Assembly (NCBI GenBank): GCA_016702705.1
Contig: JADJDM010000008.1
Span: 138,787 to 202,786 of the forward strand
Direction: 5' to 3'
Length of the DNA stretch: 64,000 bases
Source of the DNA: Bacteroidota bacterium
Lineage (GTDB): Bacteria; Bacteroidota; Bacteroidia; B-17B0; Aurantibacillaceae
The notes under the pieces were generated by a model. It worked only from the letters and a program-made list of their open reading frames with translations. It did not search any database and had not been told where the DNA came from. The position numbers and the translations under genes were made by a program. Shown piece after piece: positions 42,543 through 53,341 of the stretch (the first letter of the stretch is position 1; every line of letters starts with the position of its first letter).

Positions 42543-44257
42543 TTAAAAACTTGATGAAATACTTAATTGAAAACCTGTAAATGCAGGAACTAGCCTACAC
42601 ACTCCACCTGCACAAAAAATCCCTTGGCGTTGTCTGCCATAACTCAACATAATACGTGTTGGTCCCGAAACATGTGTAATACCTGCATAATAATAATGCA
42701 ACTTTTTATATTCAACTGGATTACTATAATTAAATTGATCCATCAATACAAAAAACCATTTTGAATTTGGGGTCCACTCCAAAGTTTGTGTTACCCAACT
42801 TCCAGTGTTACCCGAAATTTTTTTTGCGGCCGTCAGATGGGTTTCATCCCCTTTTTTATACTCACCTAAAAACAACTGAGTTTCACTTCTGATTGCTGAA
42901 CCACTTTTGTATTTGTAGGTAATATCAGCGACAAAAATATTTGAAATCACATCTGGATAATCTGTTTTATCAGGCGTGTTAAATTGCACAACAGATTGAT
43001 TGATGTATTGTGCAGCATACATAAAAGTTCCCTTCCATTTTTTTGAGAATTTTTTACTGATTTCAATATTCACATCATGCCAATACTTTTCCCCAACTCC
43101 AAATGCGTTAACCGAATACTTACGTTGTTTAATTGAATCAACAGTTGGAGAAATTTGAGTGGTGTCTGTTCCATAAAATAAAGAAGCATTTATGTTAATG
43201 TCCATTCCATATTTTCCACCAAGCTTTGTATCCTTTTTAACTTTGTATTGTACCTCAGCCGAACCACCTACTTCACCATTAGGTTGCGATGCATAAGGAT
43301 AATATGCCATCATTAAATAAGTATGCGGTTTTGATAAAGCAGGTAAAAAGTTAATGAAAGCTACCGTATTTTGCTTATCACGGTCGCTTCTATAACTCAT
43401 ATTATCAATATACTTTCCTGATAACAAAACCGAAAATCCTTTTTGAGCATAAGAAGAAGAAAGATAAAGTGCTTGTCCATCTTTATAACTGTATTGATTT
43501 TGGTAAGAAGGGTCATTTATTTTGTGAGCATATTCTGCATAAAAATTAAAACTTTCATTTACAATTTTTAATCTTCCTCCGTAACACCCTACATTTTTCG
43601 GAAGCACTAAAGAAGGGTTTTTATCATCTTGGAATTTAGTTACAAAACTTCCACCAACAATAAATTTTGTTTTGCTTGCGCTTAAAGAATCAAATAATTC
43701 AGTAATACTTACTTCACCATCAAAGCCTTTTATAACGCCATCACTCAGTCCCCAAAACACACGTTGACGACCAACAATGCCTTTTAAAGTAACACCATTT
43801 TTTGGGGTATAAATTGCTCTAAAACCATCCATTGCGTTATCGTACAACAAACCTCTGTCTTCATAGGTTCTAAAAATTAAACCCGAGCCAAATTGCTCAT
43901 AAAAATTACCAACTGTTATGTCAATGTCTTTATGTTGGTAACGAGCATAACGATACGGAATACCAGAACGATTGCTGTAATCAGGTAAAAAGCCTAGCAT
44001 AACGGATTGTAACTCTCGTAACGGATCCCAGCAGAAAAACCACCAGAAATGTAATTTATATTTCCGAATGCATTGTAGCGTAATCGTTCATTAACAGGTT
44101 GAGTCCCTGTTGCAGTATCATCTTCGCAATTCTGCATTTCTATTTGAAAATTACCGTGTATATTTTGAGCAGCCTCATTTAATTGAGCAAAAAAAGGATT
44201 TGCAAAGCAAATCCCTAAAACAAACATGATATTTTTTAACTTATTATCTAAACGCAC
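42543..44257 (-). CDS. DUF6029 outer-membrane protein (frameshifted)
   Basis: The predicted outer-membrane barrel protein of the DUF6029 family has about 571 residues when joined. It starts at GTG 44257 with a leader (LKNIMFVLGICFANPFFAQ) and leaves frame near 43998: GIRYESYNP continues one frame over as LGFLPDYSNRSGIPYRYARY, with one base missing. The rest is strand-rich: VGNFYEQFGSGLIFRTYEDR, KGIVGRQRVFWG, LSSSYAQKGFSVLLSGKYID, and a C-terminal GFQLSISSSF with terminal phenylalanine, typical of outer-membrane barrels. Function unknown. It lies between TlpA-like and Omp28 genes in one minus-strand operon. Confidence 0.8.
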
Positions 44258-44267
44258 AAACAAATTT

Positions 44268-44782
44268 TTAGTGAGCTATTTTTTCGCCCTTTAATACTTT
44301 CTTAATGTTTTCATACAAAATATCTTCATCACCTTCTGCATACGAATTGTGACTCCAAACAATTTCTCCATTTCCATTAACTAAAAATGTGTGTGGAACA
44401 TTGTTCACATTCATTGCTCTTTGAAATCTTGATTTTCATCCGTATAAACTTCAAATTCCCAACCTTTCATTTTTACATCTGGAGCTACTTTAGCAGAACT
44501 TCTTGCGTCATCAATTGAGATGGCAATTAATTTGACTCCAGTTTCTTTTTGCCAATCAGCGTAATTTTCTGCTATTGCGTCTAATTCTTTTTGCACGGTT
44601 TGCACCATGTTGCCCAAAAACTAATAACCATTGGTTTGCCATCATTAGTAAAGGTTGAAGAACTCACTTTTGTTCCGTCTAATTTTTTTCACATTAGCAG
44701 TTGGAATTTTGTTTCCGTCGCTCGGAAAACTAAAACTTAATGCAATAATTGAGACAAGTAATATTGACGCTAATTTTTTCAT
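44268..44782 (-). pseudogene. TlpA-like thioredoxin, three single-base indels
   Basis: Reading across frames gives a secreted TlpA/ResA-type thioredoxin of about 170 residues. It has a leader (MKKLASILLVSIIALSFSF), then LDGTKVSSSTFTNDGKPMVI, SFWATWCKPCKKELDAIAEN with the CxxC active site, VKLIAISIDDARSS, and NVNNVPHTFLVNGNGEIVW with the cis-proline. Shifts occur at an A run near 44690 (one extra A), at the A run after the CKPC codons near 44606 (one missing), and near 44420 (one missing before RAMNVNN). All three are in A runs, which suggests sequence error rather than gene decay. It is the first gene after the terminator. Confidence 0.8.
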
Positions 44783-44811
44783 AGGATTTTTTCTTCAGCT
44801 CGTTCAAAATT

Positions 44812-44850
44812 AATACCAAAAAATGAGCCCGCAAATTTGCGGGCTCATTT
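44812..44850 (-). terminator. Terminator downstream of the T9SS Omp28 gene
   Basis: A perfect 30-base palindrome (aaatgagcccgcaaa and its complement, 44821-44850) is followed on the minus strand by a T run. It separates the upstream T9SS-exported Omp28 gene from the TlpA gene. Confidence 0.85.
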
Positions 44851-44853
44851 ATA

Positions 44854-46830
44854 TTAATGATTTACAACTAATTTTTTAGTTGTTTTTCCATTTGAAGTTG
44901 TTATATCTAACAAATAAACTCCATTAGCTAAATCAGCAGTAGAAATTTCGAAAGAGTTTTCTCCATTCACCATTGTTACTTCTTTTGAAACAACTAGCTG
45001 TCCTAAAGAATTAACCAAATTTAAATTAGTTTTTTCAGCAACCGATTACTGTTAACTAAGGCAGCCCACTAGTAGCTGGGTTAGGAAAATCTCTAAAACT
45101 GTAAATGAATTGTTTTTACTTAAGCCTCAGTTGATGTTTCTAAACACATTTATATCATCAATATAAAAAATGTTTTCATAATCATTTACATTTCTAAACT
45201 TCACTAATAAATTTGATGTTCCAACATAAGGAGTTAAATCAATTGTTTCTAATCTCCACTCATTAGCTGCCGGAACAAAATCAGAACCTTGGTATGGAAG
45301 TGGAGTATTAGTAGAAAGAGTTGCATCAAATTTTTTGTAAACACTAATAAATGATGCTCCACAATCAGTTGAAACAAACACTTCTAATGTATCCGACCAG
45401 TGCTGAGACAAAGCTGGATTCGTCCATAAACTATAAGCAACTTGGAAAGTTAAATTAGGATTTACAGCAGTACTAATATCAATAGGTGGCAAACGAAATT
45501 CATCTCTTTGTCCATTTCCTGCATAATTAGCGTTATCAATTCTAACAGAAGCTAAGCCTGTTTTTTTAGCAACAGTTGTTCTAGCCCAAGTTACATCAGC
45601 ATCAGGATTAATTCGCTCCCAATTTGCTAATGGGAAAGTAGTTTCAAAGCCTTCAGAAAGGGAGAAACTGGTGTAAAACCAAATATAATGAATGTTTTGT
45701 GTTTTTCAAATCATTCATATCGTTATTATCCAATGAACGCGTTTACATTTGTTACAGTAACACTAAAAGTATGTGTTCCTAAAGCTGCTGTTTGTGTAGG
45801 AATTGTTATCGTTTCACTTTGCCCAGTTGTTAAAGAACCTGTCCAGTTAATTGTTGAAATAGTTCCATTGTCAATTTTATAATTAATATCAACAAGTTAG
45901 TGTAATAAGTCCGCTAATTTTTAATTCAAAAGAAGGATCGAAGTGATGTATCAAATGTAATTTGATAAACCAGCAATAAAGTTACATTTGCATCAGTGCC
46001 AATGGCTGGGATCACCATAAGCAGCTTGATGAATATTCCTAGTTGAAGAGGGCCTGGATTTGGCATTGACTCTTGAATAAATGCAGTAATTGCTACTTCA
46101 CCTTTATTCCAAATGTAAGCAGGTACTAAAACCTTATTTACGAAAGTTTGTGTTTGGCCGTTTGTCCAAGTTAAAGGTAATGTTTGTCCATTTTCATCTG
46201 GAATCATTTTACGCATTATATATTCAAAATCCTTTTCTCCGTTCGTACCTGGAGCAGTTGCGTAACGAATATGTTCTTCCGTAATTGCAACTTGTAAGTT
46301 TAATGGGTTAAGTGCAGTGAAATTTTGAGCAGCTGTTACAACTGTTGTAATAGTCACAGAATCATACGCTGAATTCCAAACATAACTAGTTGTTAAAGCA
46401 AAAGGTGCATCAACTTGATACTCCAAATTAATTGAATCCTGAGTTAAAAAAGCCGCTGATCCATTGTTTCCACCAGCGTCACCACGGCCCAATTCATGAC
46501 CATTCAATCTTCCTTGAGGAGCAAATTGATCGGTTTGGCTTGGATAATAATAATCTTGGCGCAAACTTGGCTCTGTAGGGTTTTGTTGGTATAAAGAGTT
46601 AGGATTTGTTGGTGCGCTAGGAATTGCAACCTGATAACGCAATAAAATCATCTTTTTAGGGCCTGCATAATTTGCATTTGAAAGCGATGTAATATAAGGG
46701 TTAACAGATGCACACGGGCTACAATTTTCACCTGTCCACTCTTCAAATAAATTAATTCGCTGTGTTTGTGCTTGAGTTTGCAATGAAGCTCCTAAAGCAA
46801 GCGCTGCAATAAGTTGTAAAGTTTTTTCAT
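44854..46830 (-). pseudogene. T9SS-exported Omp28-like protein, many frameshifts
   Basis: Fragments in all three frames join into one secreted protein of about 655 residues. It starts at 46830 with a leader broken by one missing T (MKKL, then LQLIAALALGASLQTQAQ). An Omp28/thioredoxin-like domain follows (LFEEWTGENCSPCASVNPYI, CSPC), then an Ig-like stretch (INWTGSLTTGQSETITI), a jelly-roll-like domain (GFETTFPLANWERINPDADV, FYIDDINVFRN), and a T9SS sorting domain ending NGVYLLDITTSNGKTTKKLV at 44854. At least six indels fall near 46812, 45990, 45885, 45730, 45660 and 45130-45040. The CxxC and sorting domain suggest a surface thiol protein. Mainly sequence error is likely. Confidence 0.75.
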
Positions 46831-46879
46831 TGGTTTTTTATGCATGCTTAATATAATAGCACACGTGGTTTCAGTTTTG

Positions 46880-46887
46880 CAAATATA
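46880..46887 (-). promoter_or_regulatory. -7 element of the T9SS Omp28 gene
   Basis: Reads TATATTTG on the minus strand, exact TAnnTTTG, 49 bases upstream of the ATG at 46830. The 175-base gap up to porV holds nothing else that I can identify. Confidence 0.4.
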
Positions 46888-47005
46888 AGATAAGCAAGCT
46901 GGGAAACGAAAACAATGAACCTTAATTATTTGGTTTCGGCTACCAACACAGTCATAATAAACTGATTAATAACATCTTGAGTGAAAATAAAAAAACTAAA
47001 CTGGT

Positions 47006-48262
47006 TTAGTTGTCTCCAGTAGTTTCCTTATTTTGTTTATTAAATGCATCAAAGTCAAACGACAATGAGAAACGGAGAGTATTTTGCAAAGGATTATTTC
47101 TAGGTACAGTTGGAACTAAATATGCAAAATCTAAACCAAACACATTATACTTAACTCCTAAACCTAGTGTAAAAAATTGTCGGCCACCTTTTGTTTTATT
47201 TTCATGAAAATAACCAGCACGAAGCGCAAGTAATTTATCATACCAATACTCCGCGCCAACTTGTATAATAATTTCGCGCATTTCTTCTTTAAACCCATCA
47301 GGTGCATCACTAAATGAACCAAACATTCCAGATGCCACACTTCTGTATGGATCTTTTCCTGCTTCTATAACACGTTCGCCATTGCCATCCAAAACAATAC
47401 TACCAGCTGCGTCATACTTATAACGTGGGGGTGTTGGTACTAACAATTTATTAAAATCAGCAGTAAATGCTACTGTGTTTGCATCATCTAAATTAATTTT
47501 CAACCCACTTCCTAACCTTAAATTCATTGGTAGAAAATTTCTTGCTTCCGGTGCAGCGTTATCAGTATACGATAATTTATTTCCTATGTTTGAAATATTA
47601 AATCCAAAAGTTAGTTCTGATTTATTTTCTGAAACTTTAATGTCTTTGTTAGAATAAAAACCTGATATATCTACGCCAACTGCTTGCCCCGCTTTTGTTG
47701 CCGTTCCGTTTTGAAGAGGTAAACCTCCAGTTAAATTAGAGTTAATATAACGAAACGCCATTGCTGCTGAAAATTTTTCTCCAAGTTTTCTTGTATAAGC
47801 GACGTCTACAGCAAATTCATTAGGCTTATAATTTCCATTTGGATTACCTGTTGCATCGGTAAAATTAATTGTACCTAAAGAGAAGTATCTTAATGAACCT
47901 GCAATAGCTGAATTTTTATCTAACTTTCCGTAACCCGCTAAATAAGCTAAACTAATATCAGGAACCAATTTTCTTAACCAAGGAGTATAAGATGCAGCAA
48001 CACCAACCTTTTTATCTATAAAAGCATATTTTGCAGCATTCCAATGCATCGAATTTATATCTGGACTTGTAGCCACGCCACACTCGCCCATTGCACCTGC
48101 TCTTGAATCAGGCGAAATAAGTAGCACTGGAACCGCAGTTGTAATTGCATTTAATGTATTACCTCCATTTAACGCACCTGTTGAACTCGTTTGCGCATTA
48201 GCAACTTGAATTACCGAAACAAGTGATACGAATCCAATTATTATCTTTCTACTATTCATCAT
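47006..48262 (-). CDS. porV: T9SS outer-membrane shuttle protein PorV
   Basis: PorV (LptO) is a FadL-like outer-membrane barrel that carries T9SS substrates from the translocon to the attachment complex. The 418-residue protein has a signal peptide (IIIGFVSLVSVIQVANAQ) and the family phrases LNAITTAVPVLLISPDSRAG and MGECGVATSPDINSMHWNAA near residues 57-76, AYTRKLGEKFSAAMAFRYI, and a C-terminal NTLRFSLSFDFDAF. It lies 32 bases downstream of porU in the same transcription direction, the arrangement known from gliding Bacteroidota. MMNSRK allows either of the first two ATGs. Confidence 0.95.
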   Translation of the reverse strand: MMNSRKIIIGFVSLVSVIQVANAQTSSTGALNGGNTLNAITTAVPVLLISPDSRAGAMGECGVATSPDINSMHWNAAKYAFIDKKVGVAASYTPWLRKLVPDISLAYLAGYGKLDKNSAIAGSLRYFSLGTINFTDATGNPNGNYKPNEFAVDVAYTRKLGEKFSAAMAFRYINSNLTGGLPLQNGTATKAGQAVGVDISGFYSNKDIKVSENKSELTFGFNISNIGNKLSYTDNAAPEARNFLPMNLRLGSGLKINLDDANTVAFTADFNKLLVPTPPRYKYDAAGSIVLDGNGERVIEAGKDPYRSVASGMFGSFSDAPDGFKEEMREIIIQVGAEYWYDKLLALRAGYFHENKTKGGRQFFTLGLGVKYNVFGLDFAYLVPTVPRNNPLQNTLRFSLSFDFDAFNKQNKETTGDN

Positions 48263-48294
48263 TTGTGTGTGAAACGAGCCACGAATTTAAGTTT

Positions 48295-51200
48295 TTAATT
48301 TAAAATAACTAATTTTTCTATCTTCTCTGCAGAGATTCCAGTAGAAGATCTGATATTAACTTTATAAATATAAACGCCTCTACCTATTTTATCTCCAAAA
48401 TCATCCTTTCCATCCCAATCTACCCCATCAATTCTAAATCCCTGATTTTGAACATCCTGATTTATTGTTTTTATTAGTTTACCAGAAATAGTGAAAATTT
48501 GTATCGATAAATCCAATGGCACACAACACTGATTATGTTCAACAAAAAATTTTGTATTTGTTGTAAATGGGTTTGGATAATTTAACACTTGTTTTAATGC
48601 CATCTCCGCAGAAGCGGCCACAATAAATTCGGTACTTGCTGTACTCGAATTATTTTGCACATCCCAAACCTTCACGTCTAAAGTATGATTTCCTTCATCC
48701 AAATCTGTAAGCGGGTAATATATTTTTCCTGCTTTGTAGTTATTTATGTCAGCCTCGTAAAAATCATTTAAAACAAGAGGATTTGTATTATCGCCATCAA
48801 GAATTGCAGTAACATCATGCCCAATACCACTGCCAACAGTGTTTACTCCACTCGAATCTAATAGTTTCATGAAAATTTTTGGATTTTCGTTTGTTGTGCC
48901 TCCAACTGCAAAATTTTCGTCATTCATATATAAACTAATTTGTGGACCAGCATTATCAACTAAAGGATTTGCATCAGAACCTCCAACATAAATATTATCA
49001 TAATATCCAGCTGCATCAATTGAACCATTGTGTCCATAATAACTTAACTTCCCTTTTCCAAATTGGTAATTAATATCTTTTGGAACAATAAAATTAAATT
49101 CAAAGTCTCCATTTACAACACTCGCTTTTCCTTTGTATAATATGTTTTTCTGAACACTAAAACCTATCATTGCGGCAGGCCCTAAATCATTTCCTAGCGT
49201 TGATTGTTGACTAGGCTTATCAAATACAGTAGGAAAAACAATTCCATTAAAGCTAGTGAGTTTTGTTCCGTTTTTATCTCCCACATAACCCTTTATTGTA
49301 ATTCTAGATAATGCTTTCAAAGTATCATTACCTGAAACAGAAACTGGTTTAGCATTTATTTCGGTTGTATAAATTCTTTGTTTAGGATACGCTAAAGTAA
49401 TTGCAGGATCTCCCAATAAACAAAAGTGTGTATAGCTACGATTAGAGCCTTGTTTGGTTAACCGAATAATATCACCGGTTCGAGGATACCATCCGTTTAT
49501 TTGATTCAGTGCTGAATTAAAAAATGCAGGCCCGAGTGCATTTGCATCGCTACTATATGCAATTCGAGTAGTAGTAAACAAACAAATTCCTCCACCTTGC
49601 GAATTTAATAAAACCAACTCGCCACATGAAGTACGAGATGGGTCATCGAACCTACTAAACTCACAGGTTGCGGTAACAAACATTGGTAAGCCATTTAAGT
49701 TTTTCCAAGCATTCACAATGTTAATATCAATTACTCCTTCACTAGTTAATTGCAACTCGCCACCATGCCCCGAATAATTAAGTATAAGTGTTCCTTTCTG
49801 AATTCTTCTATTTAAATCTGCCTCAGCATCCGGATATTTTTGCCCGCCTGCTGTAGCATATTGTTGATATGCATCTAAATATATCTTATCTATATTAAAA
49901 GTTGGGTCAGTATTTTTTATTTGAGTTGCAAAATCTTCATTATGACCCGAAACAAATTCCATTTCCCATCCTGCCTCTGCATCATCCGACATTAACGTTA
50001 TCCAGTTTCTCCAATCACCAAATGTATTGTAAACATTATTATCACAAGGGTTTTACTCACCTGTAATATTACCTTGTTGTAAGTAGTAGTGTCTAACTTT
50101 TTCAACCATCGCAGTTGCTTCATCCACTGTCTTCACAGGTAATCTTCCAATACCGATATCTACCATGTCAATACCAATACCGTTCCCTTCAGTATCATCT
50201 AAAAAACCATAAAAATCATCAATAACTTTTGAAGCTGTTAAAGCAATAGAATTAGTGCCTTGGTAGGTTGGTATAAAATTAGTATTTGAAGAAACATCTG
50301 TATTCAAATTATTGTAAGATCCATCTCCAAATAACAACAGGTACCTTGGTTTTTTTACTGAACGTTTGTAAATCATTCTTACAAATTCACGTAATGCAGT
50401 AATGTCTTGAACTCCCGAAGAAAACTCATTATATATTTCTTGTGGCGTTGCAATTACATAAGATAGGGTATCGTATTGCTGATGCAATTGAGCCAAAGTA
50501 AGTGCTTGCGATTTAAAACTAGGATGAGCAATTATAATATAATCTATATCCCCAGCGACACTATGTAAATTCTGATTTGCTATTTTCCCACATTTAATTG
50601 GGGCAATTATTTCATTATTCCCAAAGGCAACAAACTCTCTCAAAGTATCTGTTTCTGAAACAAAATTAATTTGATTTGAGTTAAAATTGATTAATTGATT
50701 TTTCACGTTAAAGTGGTCAGTAACATCCCAAACAGTTAAAATAGATGGTGAAACAATTTCAAATTTTGTTTTCCTTCCCGACAAAACAGTTCGCGTATCT
50801 CTAAAAGCAAGAATGTCATCTGCAAAAACTAAATTTCTTCTTGCATTTAATCTCACGTAATCGAGCCACCCTGTTGAGGAAGAAGTTTGTTTCGTTATAG
50901 TAACAGCAGGAACACTTCCTCCCGAATAAACAAATCTTTTAAACCTTGTTTTTTCATCGCCAATTGGAGCAGTATAGGATGTGCCAATCGAACCACAATT
51001 AAACTGAAGCGCAGAGTTATCGGGAAGTAACAAATCAAAAATAGAATTTGTGTACTGATTTCTACCCACCAATGTTGACTTAACAAACATGGTGTCACCC
51101 TGAACTATATTCGGGAAATTAAAACTAAAATTATATTGCGTAGTTATATCGAAAACCTCACCATAATATTCTCTTCCTGACTTAATCAAATTTTGCGCAT

Positions 51201-52182
51201 CAATTTCATGATTTGCGAAATCATCAAAAGTAGTTGAAACATAATTTTCTTGCCCATCTAAAGAACTTTTATCAGCAACTCTTTTTCCAACAGTATTTCC
51301 AACAGTAATAAAATAAAAAGCAGTATCCGAGTAATAATTTTTAACGAAACTAAATTTTAAATCGGAAACGCCATTTGAACTGTATTTCCATTGATCTGGT
51401 CCTTTCCCATAAAACACAACCTCATCTGTCACATCAAATACTCCATCGTTTTCGCCCCTAACCATAATTGCATTTTCGATTAGATCATCGTACTTGGCGT
51501 CACTATTTCTTTCGCTCAGAATTTGGCCACCATTGCCATAAATTTTAATGTTTCTTGGGTCAATACCACTTAAATTAATTCCTAAGGAAGTTAAAAAACT
51601 CTTATCCATTTTATATACTCCGTTTTTTGTGATAGCAATTTTATACCAATCTCCAGAAGCTAAAACAGAATTAGTTGCATACGAAGTTACGGAGGAGATT
51701 TGAGTAGGAGTAGCTTTACCAGTAGATATCCAAGTTAATTTATATGAAGTTAATTTATCGTAAGAGCCAGAACTATTTTTTCTAAATGGAATCATCTCTG
51801 CAACAAAAACTCTCTGCATACTTGCTATACCAGAGGTGGTTTTAAAAACAAATTGATCTATTTGGTTGTTCCAATTCTCCTCTATGTACTTTCTTTCCTC
51901 TTCATTAACAGCTTCAAAAGAAAGTGCTTGAAAGTTTGGAACATAATCTGAATTTAATCCTGCGGTTTTTGTTTCAGATATAAATGGAACGAAGTAATTA
52001 TCCCTATCATATAATGCCCCCGTAAATATAAAATTAGCTTTTGTTTTCCCAGACAATGGGTCGGAATAAAACTTTGTAGACTTCCAATCAATTGTTTTTA
52101 TACCCAAAGGCTTTTGAACCTGAGCAAAAATAAATTGCAAGCCAACAAAAAACATTACAAACGTTACGATTTTACCCTTCAT
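48295..52182 (-). CDS. porU: T9SS C-terminal signal peptidase PorU (in-frame TAA)
   Basis: PorU is the surface gingipain-like (C25) sortase that removes the sorting domain from T9SS cargo and attaches it to lipid. It starts at ATG 52182 with a leader (GKIVTFVMFFVGLQFIFAQ). The N-terminal propeptide-like part and YKIAITKNGVYKMDKSFLTS lead into the peptidase: RYLLLFGDGSYNN, then after the break NYSGHGGELQLTSEG (catalytic histidine) and MFVTATCEFSRFDDPSRTSC (catalytic cysteine), ending in KLVILN. A TAA at 50053-50055 (GNITGE-stop-NPCDNN) interrupts an otherwise unchanged frame of about 1295 codons. With catalytic residues downstream, termination there would abolish activity, so a base error is likely. 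Confidence 0.93.
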
Positions 52183-52292
52183 ATTCTTTATTCCTAACAA
52201 TTTCGCTAAATTATGTATCCTTTTCAGACAATAAACGTACACTAAGCTAAATTATTATAAAAAAATTTATTTCTTTTTATGATATTTTATAA

Positions 52293-52300
52293 TATATTTG
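52293..52300 (+). promoter_or_regulatory. -7 element upstream of porP/sprF
   Basis: TATATTTG, exact TAnnTTTG, 30 bases before the ATG at 52331. The -33 region is a T/A stretch without TTG. Confidence 0.45.
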
Positions 52301-52318
52301 TTGTTCCTTAAAAAATTT

Positions 52319-52324
52319 GGGAGG
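52319..52324 (+). promoter_or_regulatory. Strong Shine-Dalgarno site (GGGAGG) before porP/sprF
   Basis: GGGAGG lies six bases before the ATG at 52331. Such strong sites are rare in Bacteroidota and it decides the start in favour of 52331 (MIKKLLLILS) over an in-frame TTG at 52298. Confidence 0.6.
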
Positions 52325-52330
52325 TCACGT

Positions 52331-53284
52331 ATGATTAAGAAATTACTACTCATATTGTCGGTTTTAAGCGTAGGATCTGCGGATTTACTAGCTCAAGACC
52401 CTGGATTTACGCAGTTTTATGCAAATCCTCTTTACCTGAATCCTGCATTTGCGGGTACAGCTAGATGTCCTCGTATCTGTATGAATTACAGAAACGAATG
52501 GCCTGGTCTAAACAACGCTTATATAACTTATAGCGCTTCTTATGACCAACATGTGGACAATTTATCTGGAGGTATTGGTTTACTTGCTACATCTGATCGT
52601 GCTGGTGATGGGACTTTAACAACGAATAGAATTAGCGGTATTTATTCTTATCAATTGAACCCTACTAGAGAATTTTCCTTAAAATTTGCTTTAGAGGGTA
52701 CTTATCACCAAAAAAGTTTAGATTGGAGCAAACTTACTTTTGGCGACATGATTGACAGAAGAAGAGGTTTCGTTTGGAATACTAATGAAATCCAAGTGTC
52801 AAATAAATCTCAAGGAATTGATGTGAGTGCTGGTATGTTAGGTTACAGCAAGCGTTATTTCTTTGGTTTTGCAGCACATCATATTAATCAACCTGAAGAA
52901 GGTTTTATCCAAAAAACAGGCGTAAAACTTCCAATTAAGTTTACAGGACATGCTGGAGCTATGATTCCTTTGGAAAAAGGCATGGAAACATATATTTCTC
53001 CAAATATTTTATATCAACGTCAACAAGATTTTCAACAATTAAATTTAGGTTTATATTTTGTTAAAAATCAGATTGTTGGTGGTGTTTGGTATAGAAATCA
53101 AGATGCTTTTATCGTATTAATTGGTTTACAGACTAAAAGTTTTAAAATTGGTTATAGTTACGACGTTACAATATCTAAACTTGCTAATGTTTCTGCGGGT
53201 TCTCACGAATTATCAATGCAATTACAATTTCAATGTAGACCAAAGCACAGAAAGTTTAGAACGGTAAGTTGCCCTTCTTTTTAA
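52331..53284 (+). CDS. PorP/SprF-family T9SS membrane protein
   Basis: This 317-residue outer-membrane protein of the PorP/SprF family occurs in T9SS and gliding loci, where members help cargo or adhesins reach the surface. It has a signal peptide (LLLILSVLSVGSADLLAQ), the family opening DPGFTQFYANPLYLNPAFAG, then MNYRNEWPGLNNAYITYSAS, a strand-rich barrel, and YFVKNQIVGGVWYRNQDAFI near the end. Unlike PorP in the core porPKLMN cluster, it lies between divergent porU and downstream gldJ. Which paralogue it is cannot be told, so no symbol is given. Confidence 0.9.
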   Translation: MIKKLLLILSVLSVGSADLLAQDPGFTQFYANPLYLNPAFAGTARCPRICMNYRNEWPGLNNAYITYSASYDQHVDNLSGGIGLLATSDRAGDGTLTTNRISGIYSYQLNPTREFSLKFALEGTYHQKSLDWSKLTFGDMIDRRRGFVWNTNEIQVSNKSQGIDVSAGMLGYSKRYFFGFAAHHINQPEEGFIQKTGVKLPIKFTGHAGAMIPLEKGMETYISPNILYQRQQDFQQLNLGLYFVKNQIVGGVWYRNQDAFIVLIGLQTKSFKIGYSYDVTISKLANVSAGSHELSMQLQFQCRPKHRKFRTVSCPSF

Positions 53285-53293
53285 GATTATTTG

Positions 53294-53301
53294 TAACTTT
53301 G
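53294..53301 (+). promoter_or_regulatory. -7 element upstream of gldJ
   Basis: TAACTTTG, exact TAnnTTTG, 40 bases before the gldJ ATG; a TTG at 53269-53271 is 22 bases upstream. gldJ may thus have its own promoter in addition to read-through from porP/sprF. Confidence 0.45.
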
Positions 53302-53341
53302 TGAAAGTTTTTACGTTATAACTGTACTTTAAGCAAAAGAC

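Noticed and set aside
44821..44850. Operator palindrome upstream of the TlpA gene
   Set aside because: The perfect palindrome is followed by a T run on the minus strand and sits just after the T9SS Omp28 stop codon, so a terminator explains it better.
45688..45882. Plus-strand open frame inside the T9SS Omp28 region
   Set aside because: The minus strand there encodes the Ig-like part of the broken cargo protein; the plus frame is a shadow exposed by the frame errors.
50053..50055. TAA as a recoded sense codon in porU
   Set aside because: TAA terminates dozens of intact genes in this window at the expected place, so a code change is not credible; no selenocysteine-like context applies to TAA.
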